A stretch of 64,000 bases of DNA, from contig MEFP01000002.1 in NCBI GenBank assembly GCA_001725155.1, positions 289,050 to 353,049 on the forward strand. Direction: 5' to 3'. This stretch comes from Lysobacteraceae bacterium SCN 69-320. Its GTDB lineage: Bacteria; Pseudomonadota; Gammaproteobacteria; Xanthomonadales; Rhodanobacteraceae. Position 1 is the first letter of the stretch; each line of letters starts with the position of its first letter. Below, one piece after another: positions 36,055-44,478 of this stretch. The translations under genes and the position numbers were made by a program. The notes under the pieces are model-generated. The model made no database searches. It was not told where the DNA came from and saw only the letters and a list, made by a program, of their open reading frames with translations.

Positions 36055-36330
36055 GTGAGCTGGTTTGTCTATCTGATCGAATGCCGCGGCGGCAGCATCT
36101 ATACCGGCATCGCCGTCGATGTCGCTGCGCGCTACGCCGCGCACGTGGCCGGCAAGGGCGCGCGCTATACGCGCTCGCGGCCGCCGCAGCGGCTGCTCGC
36201 GGTGTTGGCGATGGCCGACAGATCCAGCGCGCTGCGCGAGGAGCACCGCATCAAGCAGTTGTCGCCGGCACAGAAGCGCGCGCTGGCCGCGGCGGCGTCG
36301 GCCGAAGCACTGCCGTCCGGCACGCGTTGA
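36055..36330 (+). CDS. GIY-YIG nuclease family protein (YhbQ-like)
   Basis: A 91-residue single-domain protein. The GIY-YIG signature appears as VYLIECRGGSIYTGIAVD (residues 5-22), with the catalytic Arg in VAARYAAH and a late Glu in REEHRIKQLS. Proteins of this type act on nucleic acids, but the exact role is unsettled. It starts at GTG 36055. No partner genes are close. Confidence 0.87.
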   Translation: MSWFVYLIECRGGSIYTGIAVDVAARYAAHVAGKGARYTRSRPPQRLLAVLAMADRSSALREEHRIKQLSPAQKRALAAAASAEALPSGTR

Positions 36331-36681
36331 GCACGCCGCAGCCGTTTCTCCGGCGATGGCCGCAGGGCAAACCGCCACATCGAGGTCTTCGCGCTGCGGA
36401 GAACCTCGATAAGGAGTGCCGGCATCCACGCGACCGAATGCTTCGACCGGATTTTTCCCCGGAGCGAGGCCGCGACGTTGCGGTTCGCCTTCGGCTCACC
36501 GGCAACCTGCGAGCGTCATGGCCGCATGACTTCCGGCCGATACACTACTGTTTACTTCGCACTATCGTTCAGTCGAGCCTATGCGGAAGCTCCGGGAAGC
36601 CGGAACTTCCGGCAGAACCGCCGCAGGACCGCCGTCCCCGGCCCGGCTGCCACCCATTCCCTTTCATCGAGCGAGCCGGCC
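36331..36681. other. Intergenic region with REP-like copy, before padR
   Basis: This 351-base stretch has no convincing gene. It contains the REP-like palindrome at 36477-36506 and, after it, the least GC-rich tract nearby (about 36536-36590, gatacactactgtttacttc), a plausible location for the padR promoter, although I cannot fix its boxes. Confidence 0.5.
36477..36506 (+). repeat. REP-like palindrome, copy B
   Basis: Reads GTTGCGGTTCGCCTTCGGCT followed by CACCGGCAAC. It matches copy A (4526-4554, minus) and copy C (43060-43088) with a few changes and one inserted base. It lies between a small nuclease gene and the padR operon. Confidence 0.7.
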
Positions 36682-37047
36682 ATGGACGCTATCGACAGCC
36701 ACCGCAAGAAGTTCGAGCGCGAGCTCAGCGCCGGCACCGTGTCGCTGGTGCTGCTGGCCGTGCTCGCGCGTTCGTCCGAGCCCCTGTACGGCTATCAGAT
36801 CGCCAAGCAGCTCGAACGCGACGGCGACGGCGTGCTGATCGGCAAGCAGAGCGCGCTGTACCCGGTGCTGCGCAACCTCTGCGCCGCAGGCCTGCTCGAC
36901 GGCGAAGTCGAGCCGTCGGTGACCGGGCCGCCGCGGCGCTACTACCGCGCGACCGAACTCGGTCGCGCCGTGCTGCGCGAATGGGAGGCGGCCTGGTCCG
37001 CCACGCGCACTTTCGTCGATACCGTCATCGAGGGCCATACGCCATGA
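36682..37047 (+). CDS. PadR family transcriptional regulator
   Basis: A 121-residue winged-helix repressor-type protein. The PadR core is LVLLAVLARSSEPLYGYQIA, then LIGKQSALYPVLRNLCAAGL, then EPSVTGPPRRYYRATELGRA. It probably senses a small molecule or stress and controls its own operon. It overlaps the next gene by 4 bases (ATGA), the usual arrangement for PadR regulators with HAAS-domain membrane proteins. Confidence 0.92.
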   Translation: MDAIDSHRKKFERELSAGTVSLVLLAVLARSSEPLYGYQIAKQLERDGDGVLIGKQSALYPVLRNLCAAGLLDGEVEPSVTGPPRRYYRATELGRAVLREWEAAWSATRTFVDTVIEGHTP

Positions 37048-37937
37048 ACCGTCCCACGCCGCGCTCCATAGACGAGTACCTGGATCAACTGCGCGACGCC
37101 CTGCGCGGCGAGGATCCGGCGCTGATCCAGGACGCGCTGTACGACGCCGAGGATCATCTGCGTTCGGAGTTCGCCGAGAACCCCGGCATCGCGCCGGCCG
37201 AGCTGCTGGCGCGCATCGCCAACAGCTACGGCGCACCGGATGAAGTGGCCGAGATCTACCGCGACAAGGAAGTCGTCGTCAATCGCGCACTGCGGCCGCC
37301 GCGGCCGCCGCAGCCGAAATCGGCGTTGGCGCGCTTCTTCGGCGTCGCGGTCGATCCGCGCGCCTGGGCCGCGATGTTCTACATGCTGCTGGCGCTGCCG
37401 ACCGGCATCTTCTATTTCACCTGGGCCGTGACCGGGCTGTCGCTGTCGTTCGGCCTGATGATCCTCGTGATCGGCCTGCCGCTGGCCGTGCTGTTCCTCG
37501 CCACGGTGCGTGCGCTGAGCCTCGTCGAAGGCCGCATCATCGAGGTCATGCTCGGTGAACGCATGCCGCGGCGGCCGCTGTATGCGTCGCGTGAGCTGCC
37601 GCTGCTGGAGCGGGTCAAGCGCCTGTTCACCGATCCGCGCACCTGGGGCACCCTGTTCTACATGGTGCTGATGCTGCCGCTGGGCATCTTCTACTTCACC
37701 CTGCTGGTGACCTGCGTCAGCCTGGGTCTCGGGCTCGCGCTCAATCCGCTGGTCCATGCGCTCAGCGGCTTCGGCCTGATCAACATCAACGACCAGGTCT
37801 ACATGCTGCCGCTGTGGCTGCAGCCGCTGCAGGTGGCCGCCGGCATCCTGCTGCTGTTCGGCTTCATGCATCTGGCGCGCGGCATCGGCAGGCTGCAGGG
37901 GGCGCTGGCCAAGCAACTGCTGGTGCAGGCGGGCTGA
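37044..37937 (+). CDS. HAAS-domain membrane protein with duplicated sensor half
   Basis: A 297-residue protein. The N-terminal soluble part (residues 1-80, EYLDQLRDALRGEDPALIQD) is the HAAS signalling domain that is typically coupled to PadR regulators. After a Pro-rich linker come at least five membrane helices. The segments at about 97-140 and 194-232 are clear internal copies (DPRAWAAMFYMLLALPTGIFYF against DPRTWGTLFYMVLMLPLGIFYF, shown here as shared cores), as in the 'putative sensor' family. It is translationally coupled to padR and probably transmits membrane state to it; the ligand is unknown. Confidence 0.82.
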   Translation: MNRPTPRSIDEYLDQLRDALRGEDPALIQDALYDAEDHLRSEFAENPGIAPAELLARIANSYGAPDEVAEIYRDKEVVVNRALRPPRPPQPKSALARFFGVAVDPRAWAAMFYMLLALPTGIFYFTWAVTGLSLSFGLMILVIGLPLAVLFLATVRALSLVEGRIIEVMLGERMPRRPLYASRELPLLERVKRLFTDPRTWGTLFYMVLMLPLGIFYFTLLVTCVSLGLGLALNPLVHALSGFGLININDQVYMLPLWLQPLQVAAGILLLFGFMHLARGIGRLQGALAKQLLVQAG

Positions 37938-38182
37938 ACCATCCGGCGCAACCGCCGCGACAGCGGCGGTTGCGCTTTGCCGCAGGGCGGCGGCGGGCAG
38001 CGCCGGCCGCAAGCTTGCGGGTAGAGTGGGCGTGGCGGAACTTCCGCGAAGGCGTCGTCCGGCCGTATCCGGCTGCCGAAAATTTTTTCGTCGGCCTGTC
38101 GATCCGCCGCGCGGTGCTTCGACGCCTCAGCAGAACCGGCCGCAGAGCGCGGCCGGTACCGCACCCACCCAGGAGAACGACG

Positions 38183-38608
38183 ATGCGCTGCATGATCATC
38201 ATCAAGGCCAATCACGACACCGAAGCCGGCGTGATGCCGAGCGAGCAGCTGCTGGCCGACATGGGCCGCTACAACGAGGAACTGGTCAAGGCCGGCATCA
38301 TGCTGGCCGGCGAGGGACTGCATCCGAGTTCGCGCGGCGCGCGCGTGCGTTTCTCCGGCGCGGCGCGCAGCGTCGTCGACGGACCGTTCGCCGAGACGAA
38401 GGAACTGATCGCCGGCTTCTGGCTCTGGCAGGTGCGCGATCTCGCCGAAGCCATCGAATGGGCCAAGCGCTGCCCGAATCCTACCGGTGCCGAAAGCGAG
38501 ATCGAGATCCGTCCGGTGTTCGAGGCCGAGGACTTCGGCGCCGAGTTCACGCCGGAACTGCGCGAACAGGAAGAACGCCTGCGCGCCGAGATCGCCAGGC
38601 GCAACTGA
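38183..38608 (+). CDS. YCII-related DGPF-domain protein
   Basis: A 141-residue soluble protein with a ferredoxin-like YCII fold. It opens MRCMIIIKANHDTEAG and has the name-giving motif SVVDGPFAETKELIAGFWLWQ around residues 64-84. AGGAG lies about 7 bases upstream of ATG 38183. Such proteins are regularly encoded with ECF42 sigma factors, one of which lies 670 bases downstream. Enzymatic activity has not been established for this class to my knowledge. Confidence 0.9.
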   Translation: MRCMIIIKANHDTEAGVMPSEQLLADMGRYNEELVKAGIMLAGEGLHPSSRGARVRFSGAARSVVDGPFAETKELIAGFWLWQVRDLAEAIEWAKRCPNPTGAESEIEIRPVFEAEDFGAEFTPELREQEERLRAEIARRN

Positions 38609-38699
38609 ACGCGACGGCCGGCGCCGGCCGGTGCTGGCGCCCTGCCGATCCATTCGCATTCGCCGCGGCCCTGCGCCGCATCCAGACCCGGGGAATTCC

Positions 38700-39227
38700 A
38701 TGCTCAAGCTCATTGCAATGATCGTTCTCGTCGCGATCGCCGGCGTGCTCGTCGCCGCGGCGTTCCGCCCCGATTCGTTCCGTATCGAACGCAGCATCCG
38801 CATCAAGGCCGCGCCGGAAAAGATCTATGCGTTCATCGACGACTTCCACCGCTGGACTGCCTGGTCGCCGTGGGAAAAGCTCGATCCGGCGCTCAAGCGC
38901 GATTACAGCGGCGCGGCCAGCGGCAAGGACGCGGTCTACGCCTGGGAAGGCAACAGCAAGGTCGGCCAGGGCCGCATGCAGATCGTCGAGGCGACGCCGC
39001 ATTCGCGGATCCGCATCCAGCTCGATTTCCTCAAGCCCTTCGAGGCGCACAACACGGCGGAATTCACCCTGCAGCCGGCCGCCGACGGCACCGAGGTGCA
39101 CTGGGCCATGTACGGGCCGCAGCCGTATCTGAGCAAGCTCATGGGCCTGTTCTTCAACATGGACAAGATGATCGGCAAGGACTTCGAATCCGGCCTCGCC
39201 AACCTCAAGGCCGGCGCGGAGTCCTGA
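38700..39227 (+). CDS. Membrane-anchored SRPBCC family protein
   Basis: A 175-residue protein with an N-terminal membrane helix or uncleaved signal (residues 2-21) and a START/SRPBCC domain (residues 28-172). Recognisable parts are IRIKAAPEKIYAFIDDFHRW, TAWSPWEKLDPALKRDYSG and a closing FESGLANLKAGAE. The fold binds hydrophobic ligands; the ligand here is unknown. It lies between the DGPF gene and the ECF42 sigma gene, so it is likely part of that regulon. Ribosome site GGGGAA lies 5 bases upstream. Confidence 0.83.
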   Translation: MLKLIAMIVLVAIAGVLVAAAFRPDSFRIERSIRIKAAPEKIYAFIDDFHRWTAWSPWEKLDPALKRDYSGAASGKDAVYAWEGNSKVGQGRMQIVEATPHSRIRIQLDFLKPFEAHNTAEFTLQPAADGTEVHWAMYGPQPYLSKLMGLFFNMDKMIGKDFESGLANLKAGAES

Positions 39228-39277
39228 GTCGCGATGCGAGCCCCGGCGCATGTTCCGTTCCCCGCTGCGGGCCGTGC

Positions 39278-40540
39278 ATGAGCGCGGCTTCGCAGACAGC
39301 CGTCGCGACGGTCTGGCGCATGGAGTCCACGCGCCTGATCGGCGGCCTCATGCGCCTCGTGCGCGACCTGAGTCTGGCCGAGGACCTGGCCCAGGACGCG
39401 CTGGTGGCGGCGCTGGAGCAATGGCCTGCGAGCGGCGTGCCGGACAATCCCGGCGCCTGGCTCATGGCCGCGGCCAAGCATCGCGCGATCGACCGCCTGC
39501 GGCGCAATGACATGGCGCAGCGCAAACACGACGAACTCGGCGCCGAGCACGAACTGCAGCAGCTGCTGCAGGCCCCCGACGGCGACGCGCTCGACGACGG
39601 CGTCGGCGACGACGTGCTGCGGCTGATCTTCATCGCCTGTCATCCGGTGCTGTCGGGCGAAGCGCGCGCGGCGCTGACCCTGCGTCTGATCGCCGGTCTG
39701 ACGACCGATGAGATCGCGCGGGCGTTCCTGCAGAGCGAGCCGACGATCGCCCAGCGCATCGTGCGCGCCAAGCGCAGCCTGAGCGCGGCCAACGTGCCGT
39801 TCGAGCTGCCGCCGGCCGGCGAGCTGGCCCAGCGGCTGTCCTCGGTGCTCGGCGTGATCTACCTGATCTTCAACGAAGGCTATGCGGCCACGGCCGGCGA
39901 CGATCTGATGCGGCCGCAGCTCTGCGACGAAGCGCTGCGCCTGGGGCGCATCCTCGCCGCGCTGATGCCGCGCGAGGCCGAAGTGCATGGCCTGCTCGCA
40001 TTGATGGAGATCCAGGCCTCGCGCGCGCCGGCCCGCGTCGACGGTCACGGCGATCCGGTGCTGCTGCTGGAACAGGACCGCGCGCGCTGGGACCGGCTGC
40101 TGATCCGCCGCGGCCTGGCCGGCTTGAAGCGCGCCGAGGATCTCGGCGGTTCTCTCGGTCCGTATGCGCTGCAGGCCGCGATCGCCGCCTGCCATGCGCG
40201 TGCGCGCACCGCGGCCGATACCGACTGGCTGCGCATCGCCGCACTGTACGGCGCGCTGACCCAGGTGCTGCCGTCGCCGGTCGTCGAGCTCAATCGCGCG
40301 ATGGCCGTGGCCATGGCCTTCGGTCCGGCCGCAGGCCTGGCCATCGCCGACGCGCTGCAGGACGAGCCGTCGCTGCAGAGCTATCACCTGCTGCCGAGCG
40401 TGCGTGCGGATCTGCTCGCCAGGCTCGGCCGCGGCACCGACGCGGCGGCCGAATTCCGCCGCGCCGCGGCGCTGACGCGCAATGCGCGCGAGCAGGCGCT
40501 GCTGCTGCGTCGCGCCGAGAGCTGCGGCGCAACCAGCTAG
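39278..40540 (+). CDS. ECF42-type RNA polymerase sigma factor with C-terminal TPR-like extension
   Basis: A 420-residue sigma factor. Regions 2 and 4 occupy the first 180 residues (LSLAEDLAQDALVAALEQWP, then ALTLRLIAGLTTDEIARAFL with SEPTIAQRIVRAKR). The long C-terminal part carries the family core YLIFNEGYAATAGDDLMRP and helical TPR-like repeats that are needed for activity in studied ECF42 proteins. There is no anti-sigma factor; control is thought to come from the C-terminal extension and the DGPF protein. The frame is open to 38870; ATG 39278 fits the family N-terminus. Confidence 0.92.
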   Translation: MSAASQTAVATVWRMESTRLIGGLMRLVRDLSLAEDLAQDALVAALEQWPASGVPDNPGAWLMAAAKHRAIDRLRRNDMAQRKHDELGAEHELQQLLQAPDGDALDDGVGDDVLRLIFIACHPVLSGEARAALTLRLIAGLTTDEIARAFLQSEPTIAQRIVRAKRSLSAANVPFELPPAGELAQRLSSVLGVIYLIFNEGYAATAGDDLMRPQLCDEALRLGRILAALMPREAEVHGLLALMEIQASRAPARVDGHGDPVLLLEQDRARWDRLLIRRGLAGLKRAEDLGGSLGPYALQAAIAACHARARTAADTDWLRIAALYGALTQVLPSPVVELNRAMAVAMAFGPAAGLAIADALQDEPSLQSYHLLPSVRADLLARLGRGTDAAAEFRRAAALTRNAREQALLLRRAESCGATS

Positions 40541-40652
40541 CCGGCGCTGCGGCATCGCCCGCAGACCGGCGCACGCCGGTGCCGGCGGCGCCGCTTCCGC
40601 GCAACGTCGCGACGCGTCCGCGGCGTCGCGCTGCGACGGTCCGGCGCGTCGC

Positions 40653-40988
40653 TCAGCGGTCGCCGATCTCCTTGATATTGACCTGGCCGATCACATCGGC
40701 GACCCAGCGCACGTATCCGTCCGGCCCCAGTTCGATGACCGTGTGCTTGTTCTGGCCGGTGCGGTAGACCCAGCGTTCGCCGTTGGGCTGGGTCTTCTCG
40801 TTGTCGATATAGAGCTTGCGCACATAGGACGGTTCGCCCCCTGCGTCGACGACGCGAGCGCGCGTGTCGCCGTGGCTGATGACCTTGGAGCCCAGGCGCA
40901 CGGTGTCGCTGCCGGAGACGGTGAGCTGGTGGGCCTGCACGGCAGTACAGGCCAGCGCGAATGCGATCGCGACGACGGATCGGAACAT
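40653..40988 (-). CDS. Small periplasmic protein, DUF2845-like
   Basis: A 111-residue protein with a signal peptide (residues 1-19, cleaved after VQA). The mature part has the pattern SKVISHGDTRARVVDAGGEP, then GERWVYRTGQNKHTVIEL, then GPDGYVRWV, similar to DUF2845 or SmpA-like lipoprotein folds but without a lipobox. GGGGAAA lies 7 bases upstream of ATG 40988. Function unknown. The longer open frame to 41450 is not supported. Confidence 0.68.
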   Translation of the reverse strand: MFRSVVAIAFALACTAVQAHQLTVSGSDTVRLGSKVISHGDTRARVVDAGGEPSYVRKLYIDNEKTQPNGERWVYRTGQNKHTVIELGPDGYVRWVADVIGQVNIKEIGDR

Positions 40989-41273
40989 TGGATTTTTCCC
41001 CTGTGTGCGCTGCGCGGCTGCGGCGGTCCGGAGTGGGCCGCCGGCTTCCCCGAGCCGGCGCGGTGCGGCGCCTATGCTAGCGGTCCCGCAGCGGAGCGGC
41101 CATCGCGTCCCGCATCGCTGGCCGTTCTGGTCACGATGCGACGGCACCCGCCATCCGGCGCGAGCCGTCCGTGATCGCCGCCGACTGCCAGGGCCGCAAC
41201 GCCGCTCGCCGGGACTGGCCGGGGCGGCGCGGGGCGGCCCACAATGGCGCGTCGTCCGCGCCGGAGCGTCGCG

Positions 41274-41762
41274 ATGCACCTGGTTCCCAAGCCGTCCGCG
41301 CAGGAGCATGCGGTCGTCCATGCGCAATTCACCGTGCAGCGCGTACTGGCCGCGCCGCCGGCGCGCGTGTTCGCCGCCTGGGCCGACGCGGCCGTGCGCC
41401 AGCGCTGGTTCGTGCGTGCGGCAGGCTGGCTGCAGGCCGAGCAGACGCACGATTTCCGCGTCGGCGGCTGCGAGCGCGGCCGTTACTGCCGCGGTGCCGG
41501 TGAGCCCGTCTATGGCGTGGAGACCTGCTATCTCGACATCGTCGCCGATCGCCGCGTCGTATCGAGCAGCACGCTCGCGCGCGACGGCCTGCGCATCCTC
41601 GCCGCGCTGCTGACCGTGGAGCTGCAGGCCGACCCCGCCGGCACGCGGCTGCGCCTGACCGAGCAGGCCGCGTTTCTCGACCGGCAGGATTCGTCCGCCG
41701 CGCGCGAGCAGGGCTGGCAGGTGCTGCTCGACGCGCTGCAGCGCGAACTCGCGCGTGGCTGA
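41274..41762 (+). CDS. SRPBCC/AHSA1-type protein
   Basis: A 162-residue soluble protein with an Aha1/START-like fold: VLAAPPARVFAAWADAAVRQ near the N-terminus, FRVGGCERGRYC in the middle and WQVLLDALQRELARG at the end. Family members without other domains are of unknown function. I chose ATG 41274 with GGAG 7 bases upstream; the frame also allows a start at 41244. It stands about 140 bases before the yceI-like gene on the same strand. Confidence 0.8.
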   Translation: MHLVPKPSAQEHAVVHAQFTVQRVLAAPPARVFAAWADAAVRQRWFVRAAGWLQAEQTHDFRVGGCERGRYCRGAGEPVYGVETCYLDIVADRRVVSSSTLARDGLRILAALLTVELQADPAGTRLRLTEQAAFLDRQDSSAAREQGWQVLLDALQRELARG

Positions 41763-41899
41763 GTGCGCCGCCGTTTGCGCTGCTGCGCAGGGCCTGTCGA
41801 TTACGGACCGTCCCGTTCGACGCTCTGGAGGAACGGGCGCCTCTGCCGACCGCGCCCTTCAGTCCATTTTTCGCCGCCATGCCACTCTGGAGTCCGACC

Positions 41900-42505
41900 A
41901 TGTCCCTGCTGCGCCTGTCTGCCGTGCCCTTCCTGTTCGCCGTCGCGGTGCTGCCCGCCGAGGCGGCGCCCGAGAACTACGTGATCGACCCGATGCACAC
42001 CTATCCGAGCCTGGAGATGCCGCACATGGGCCTGTCGGTCTGGCGCGGCAAGTTCAACCGCACCTCGGGCGAGATACAGCTGGATCTCGCCGCGCACAGC
42101 GGCAAGGTCAAGGTCGAGGTCGATGCCGACAGCATCGACTTCGGCCTGGATGCGATGCATGAGCACGCGATCACGCCCGACTGGCTCAACGTCGCGAAGT
42201 TTCCGAAGCTGGTCTACCGCGGCGATCTGCAGTTCACCGGCGACAAGCCGACCTCGGTCAAGGGCGAACTGACCCTGCGCGGCGTGACCAGGCCGCTGAA
42301 CCTGGAGATCAGGAGCTTCACCTGCATGGAACATCCGTACTTCAAGAAGCCGGTCTGCGGCGCGGATGCCGAGGCGCAGCTGGACCGCGCCGATTTCGGC
42401 ATGGACCAGTACACCCAGAACGGCATGGGCCGCATCCTCGTGCGTATCCAGGTCGAGGCGTTCAAGGACGCGCTGCCGACGCCGCCGGCGGCGAAGAAGG
42501 AATGA
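41900..42505 (+). CDS. YceI family periplasmic lipid-binding protein
   Basis: A 201-residue lipocalin-like protein with a signal peptide (about residues 1-22, cleaved near AEA). YceI features follow: ENYVIDPMHTYPSLEMPHMG, KVKVEVDADSIDFGLDAM, then GVTRPLNLEI. It has a Cys pair (SFTCME, PVCGAD). Family members bind isoprenoid-like lipids in the periplasm and often respond to alkaline or stress conditions. The frame allows a start at 41879, but ATG 41900 has GGAG 8 bases upstream. It overlaps the next gene by 4 bases. Confidence 0.9.
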   Translation: MSLLRLSAVPFLFAVAVLPAEAAPENYVIDPMHTYPSLEMPHMGLSVWRGKFNRTSGEIQLDLAAHSGKVKVEVDADSIDFGLDAMHEHAITPDWLNVAKFPKLVYRGDLQFTGDKPTSVKGELTLRGVTRPLNLEIRSFTCMEHPYFKKPVCGADAEAQLDRADFGMDQYTQNGMGRILVRIQVEAFKDALPTPPAAKKE

Positions 42506-42996
42506 ACGCGGGCGCAGCGCACGACGTCGTGCTGTTGCGCGACTTCGCCGCGCCGCCGGCCGCCGTGTTCCGCGCCTGGACCGAACCGTCGCTGTTCGCG
42601 CGCCGGTTCGGCCCGCAAGGCATTCGCGTCCGCATGACCGCCGACGTCCGCGCCGGCGGTCGCTATGCGCTGGTGCTGCACGGCGAGGACGGCCGAAGCT
42701 ATCCGCTGAAAGGCGACTACGGCGAGATCGTCGCCGACCGGCATCTGCTCATGCGCTGCAACTGGGAAGTCCATCCGGCCGACTGGAAGCAGGGCATGGC
42801 CGCACTCGGCGCGGCACCCGGTATGGCCGAGGAAATGCTCTGGCTCGTCGACTTCGCGGCGACGCAGGCGGGCTGCCGCCAGACCCCGACCTGCCGCTTC
42901 GCCGATGCGGCCATGCGCGAAGCGCATGTCGCGGCCGGCATCGAGCAGGGCTGGCGCAGCGGTTTCGACAAGCTCGACGAGTTGCTGGCGGAGTGA
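42502..42996 (+). CDS. SRPBCC/AHSA1 domain protein
   Basis: A 164-residue protein with an Aha1-type START domain: DFAAPPAAVFRAWTEPSLFA, then FGPQGIRVRMTADVRAGGRY. The C-terminal half diverges. It is fused in translation to the yceI-like gene (ATGA overlap), suggesting common expression. Role unknown. It ends about 60 bases before a REP-like copy and converges with radA. Confidence 0.82.
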   Translation: MNAGAAHDVVLLRDFAAPPAAVFRAWTEPSLFARRFGPQGIRVRMTADVRAGGRYALVLHGEDGRSYPLKGDYGEIVADRHLLMRCNWEVHPADWKQGMAALGAAPGMAEEMLWLVDFAATQAGCRQTPTCRFADAAMREAHVAAGIEQGWRSGFDKLDELLAE

Positions 42997-43059
42997 GGCG
43001 CGGCGCGCTGCGCCGGTCAGTCCTTCGATGGCGGTTCTTCGCGGCGTGCGGATCGTGGC

Positions 43060-43088
43060 GTTGCGGTTCGTCTGCGGCTCGCCGCAAT
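43060..43088 (+). repeat. REP-like palindrome, copy C
   Basis: Reads GTTGCGGTTCGTCTGCGGCT followed by CGCCGCAAT. It is nearly identical to copy A. It abuts the radA stop (43089) and lies between convergent genes, as copy A does. Confidence 0.7.
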
Positions 43089-44465
43089 CTACAGGATCGC
43101 GCCGAGGGCTTCGCTGAGGCGTTCGACGCCGACGACGTCCATGTCGCCGACGCGGGATTTCTTCGGCGCGTTGGCCTTGGGCACGACGGCCTTGAGGAAG
43201 CCGTGTGTCGCGGCTTCCTTGAGGCGTTCCTCGCCGTTGGGCACGGGGCGTATTTCGCCCGACAGGCCGACTTCACCGAAGGCGACGAGCTTGTCGGGCA
43301 GCGGGCGGTCGCGGAAGCTCGACAGGATCGCGAACAGGATCGGCAGGTCGGCGGCGGTTTCCTGCACGCGGATGCCGCCGACGACGTTGACGAACACGTC
43401 CTGGTCGTAGACCGCCGCGCCGCCGTGGCGGTGCAGCACGGCCAGCAGCATGGCCAGGCGGTTCTGCTCCAGGCCCAGCGCGACGCGACGCGGATTGGCG
43501 AGCGGCGACTGGTCCACGAGCGCCTGCACTTCCACGAGCAGCGGCCGCGTGCCTTCGCGCGTGACCATGACCGCGCTGCCCGGCGTCGGTCCCGCATGCG
43601 CCGACAGGAAGATCGCCGACGGATTCGGCACTTCGCGCAGGCCTTTTTCCGACATCGCGAACACGCCCAGCTCGTTGACCGCGCCGAAGCGGTTCTTGAA
43701 CGCGCGCAGCACGCGGAAGCGGCTGCCGGATTCGCCTTCGAAATACAGCACCGCGTCGACCATGTGTTCGAGCACGCGCGGACCGGCGATGCCCCCTTCC
43801 TTGGTCACGTGGCCGACCAGGAACACGCTGATGCCGGTTTCCTTGGCGAAGCGCGTGAGCTTGGCGGCGGATTCGCGCACCTGGCTGACCGAGCCGGGGG
43901 CGGCGGTCAGCAGTTCGGTCCAGATCGTCTGGATCGAGTCGACGATGAGCACGCGCGGCTTCTGCGCCGCAGCGTGTTCGATGATGCGCTCCACGCAGGT
44001 TTCGGCCAGCGCGCGCAGCGGCGCCAGCGGCAGGCCCAGGCGCTGCGCGCGCGCGGCGACCTGGGCCAGCGACTCCTCGCCGGTGACGTACAGGCCGCTG
44101 AGCCGTTCGCCGAGCGCGCCGAGCATCTGCAGCAGCAGGGTGGATTTGCCAATGCCGGGATCGCCGCCGATCAGCACGACCGAACCATCGACCAGACCGC
44201 CGCCGAGCACGCGATCGAGCTCGCCGATGCCGATCGAGGTGCGCGCCTCGACGGTCTGCGCGACGTCGACGAGCGACAGCACGCGCGGCGCGCTCGCATC
44301 GCCGGCGTAGCCGCCGCGCCGCGTCGCGGCGGGTGCCGCCTTGGCCGGGCTGACGACGATTTCGCTCAGCGAATTCCAGGCGCCGCAGTCGGTGCACTGG
44401 CCCTGCCATTTCGTATGCTCGCTGCCGCATTCGTTGCAGACATAGGCCGTCTTCGCCTTGGCCAT
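43089..44465 (-). CDS. radA: DNA repair protein RadA
   Basis: A 458-residue RecA-related branch-migration helicase for recombinational repair. It has an N-terminal zinc finger CNEC...CTDC (C10, C13, C24, C27), Walker A GGDPGIGKST, the RadA-specific KNRFG motif (FKNRFGAVNELG) and a C-terminal Lon-protease-like domain (FVNVVGGIRVQETAADLPIL). Length is normal. It starts 13 bases after the alr stop, so the two are probably co-transcribed. Confidence 0.96.
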   Translation of the reverse strand: MAKAKTAYVCNECGSEHTKWQGQCTDCGAWNSLSEIVVSPAKAAPAATRRGGYAGDASAPRVLSLVDVAQTVEARTSIGIGELDRVLGGGLVDGSVVLIGGDPGIGKSTLLLQMLGALGERLSGLYVTGEESLAQVAARAQRLGLPLAPLRALAETCVERIIEHAAAQKPRVLIVDSIQTIWTELLTAAPGSVSQVRESAAKLTRFAKETGISVFLVGHVTKEGGIAGPRVLEHMVDAVLYFEGESGSRFRVLRAFKNRFGAVNELGVFAMSEKGLREVPNPSAIFLSAHAGPTPGSAVMVTREGTRPLLVEVQALVDQSPLANPRRVALGLEQNRLAMLLAVLHRHGGAAVYDQDVFVNVVGGIRVQETAADLPILFAILSSFRDRPLPDKLVAFGEVGLSGEIRPVPNGEERLKEAATHGFLKAVVPKANAPKKSRVGDMDVVGVERLSEALGAIL

Positions 44466-44478
44466 GAACGTCTCCGTT

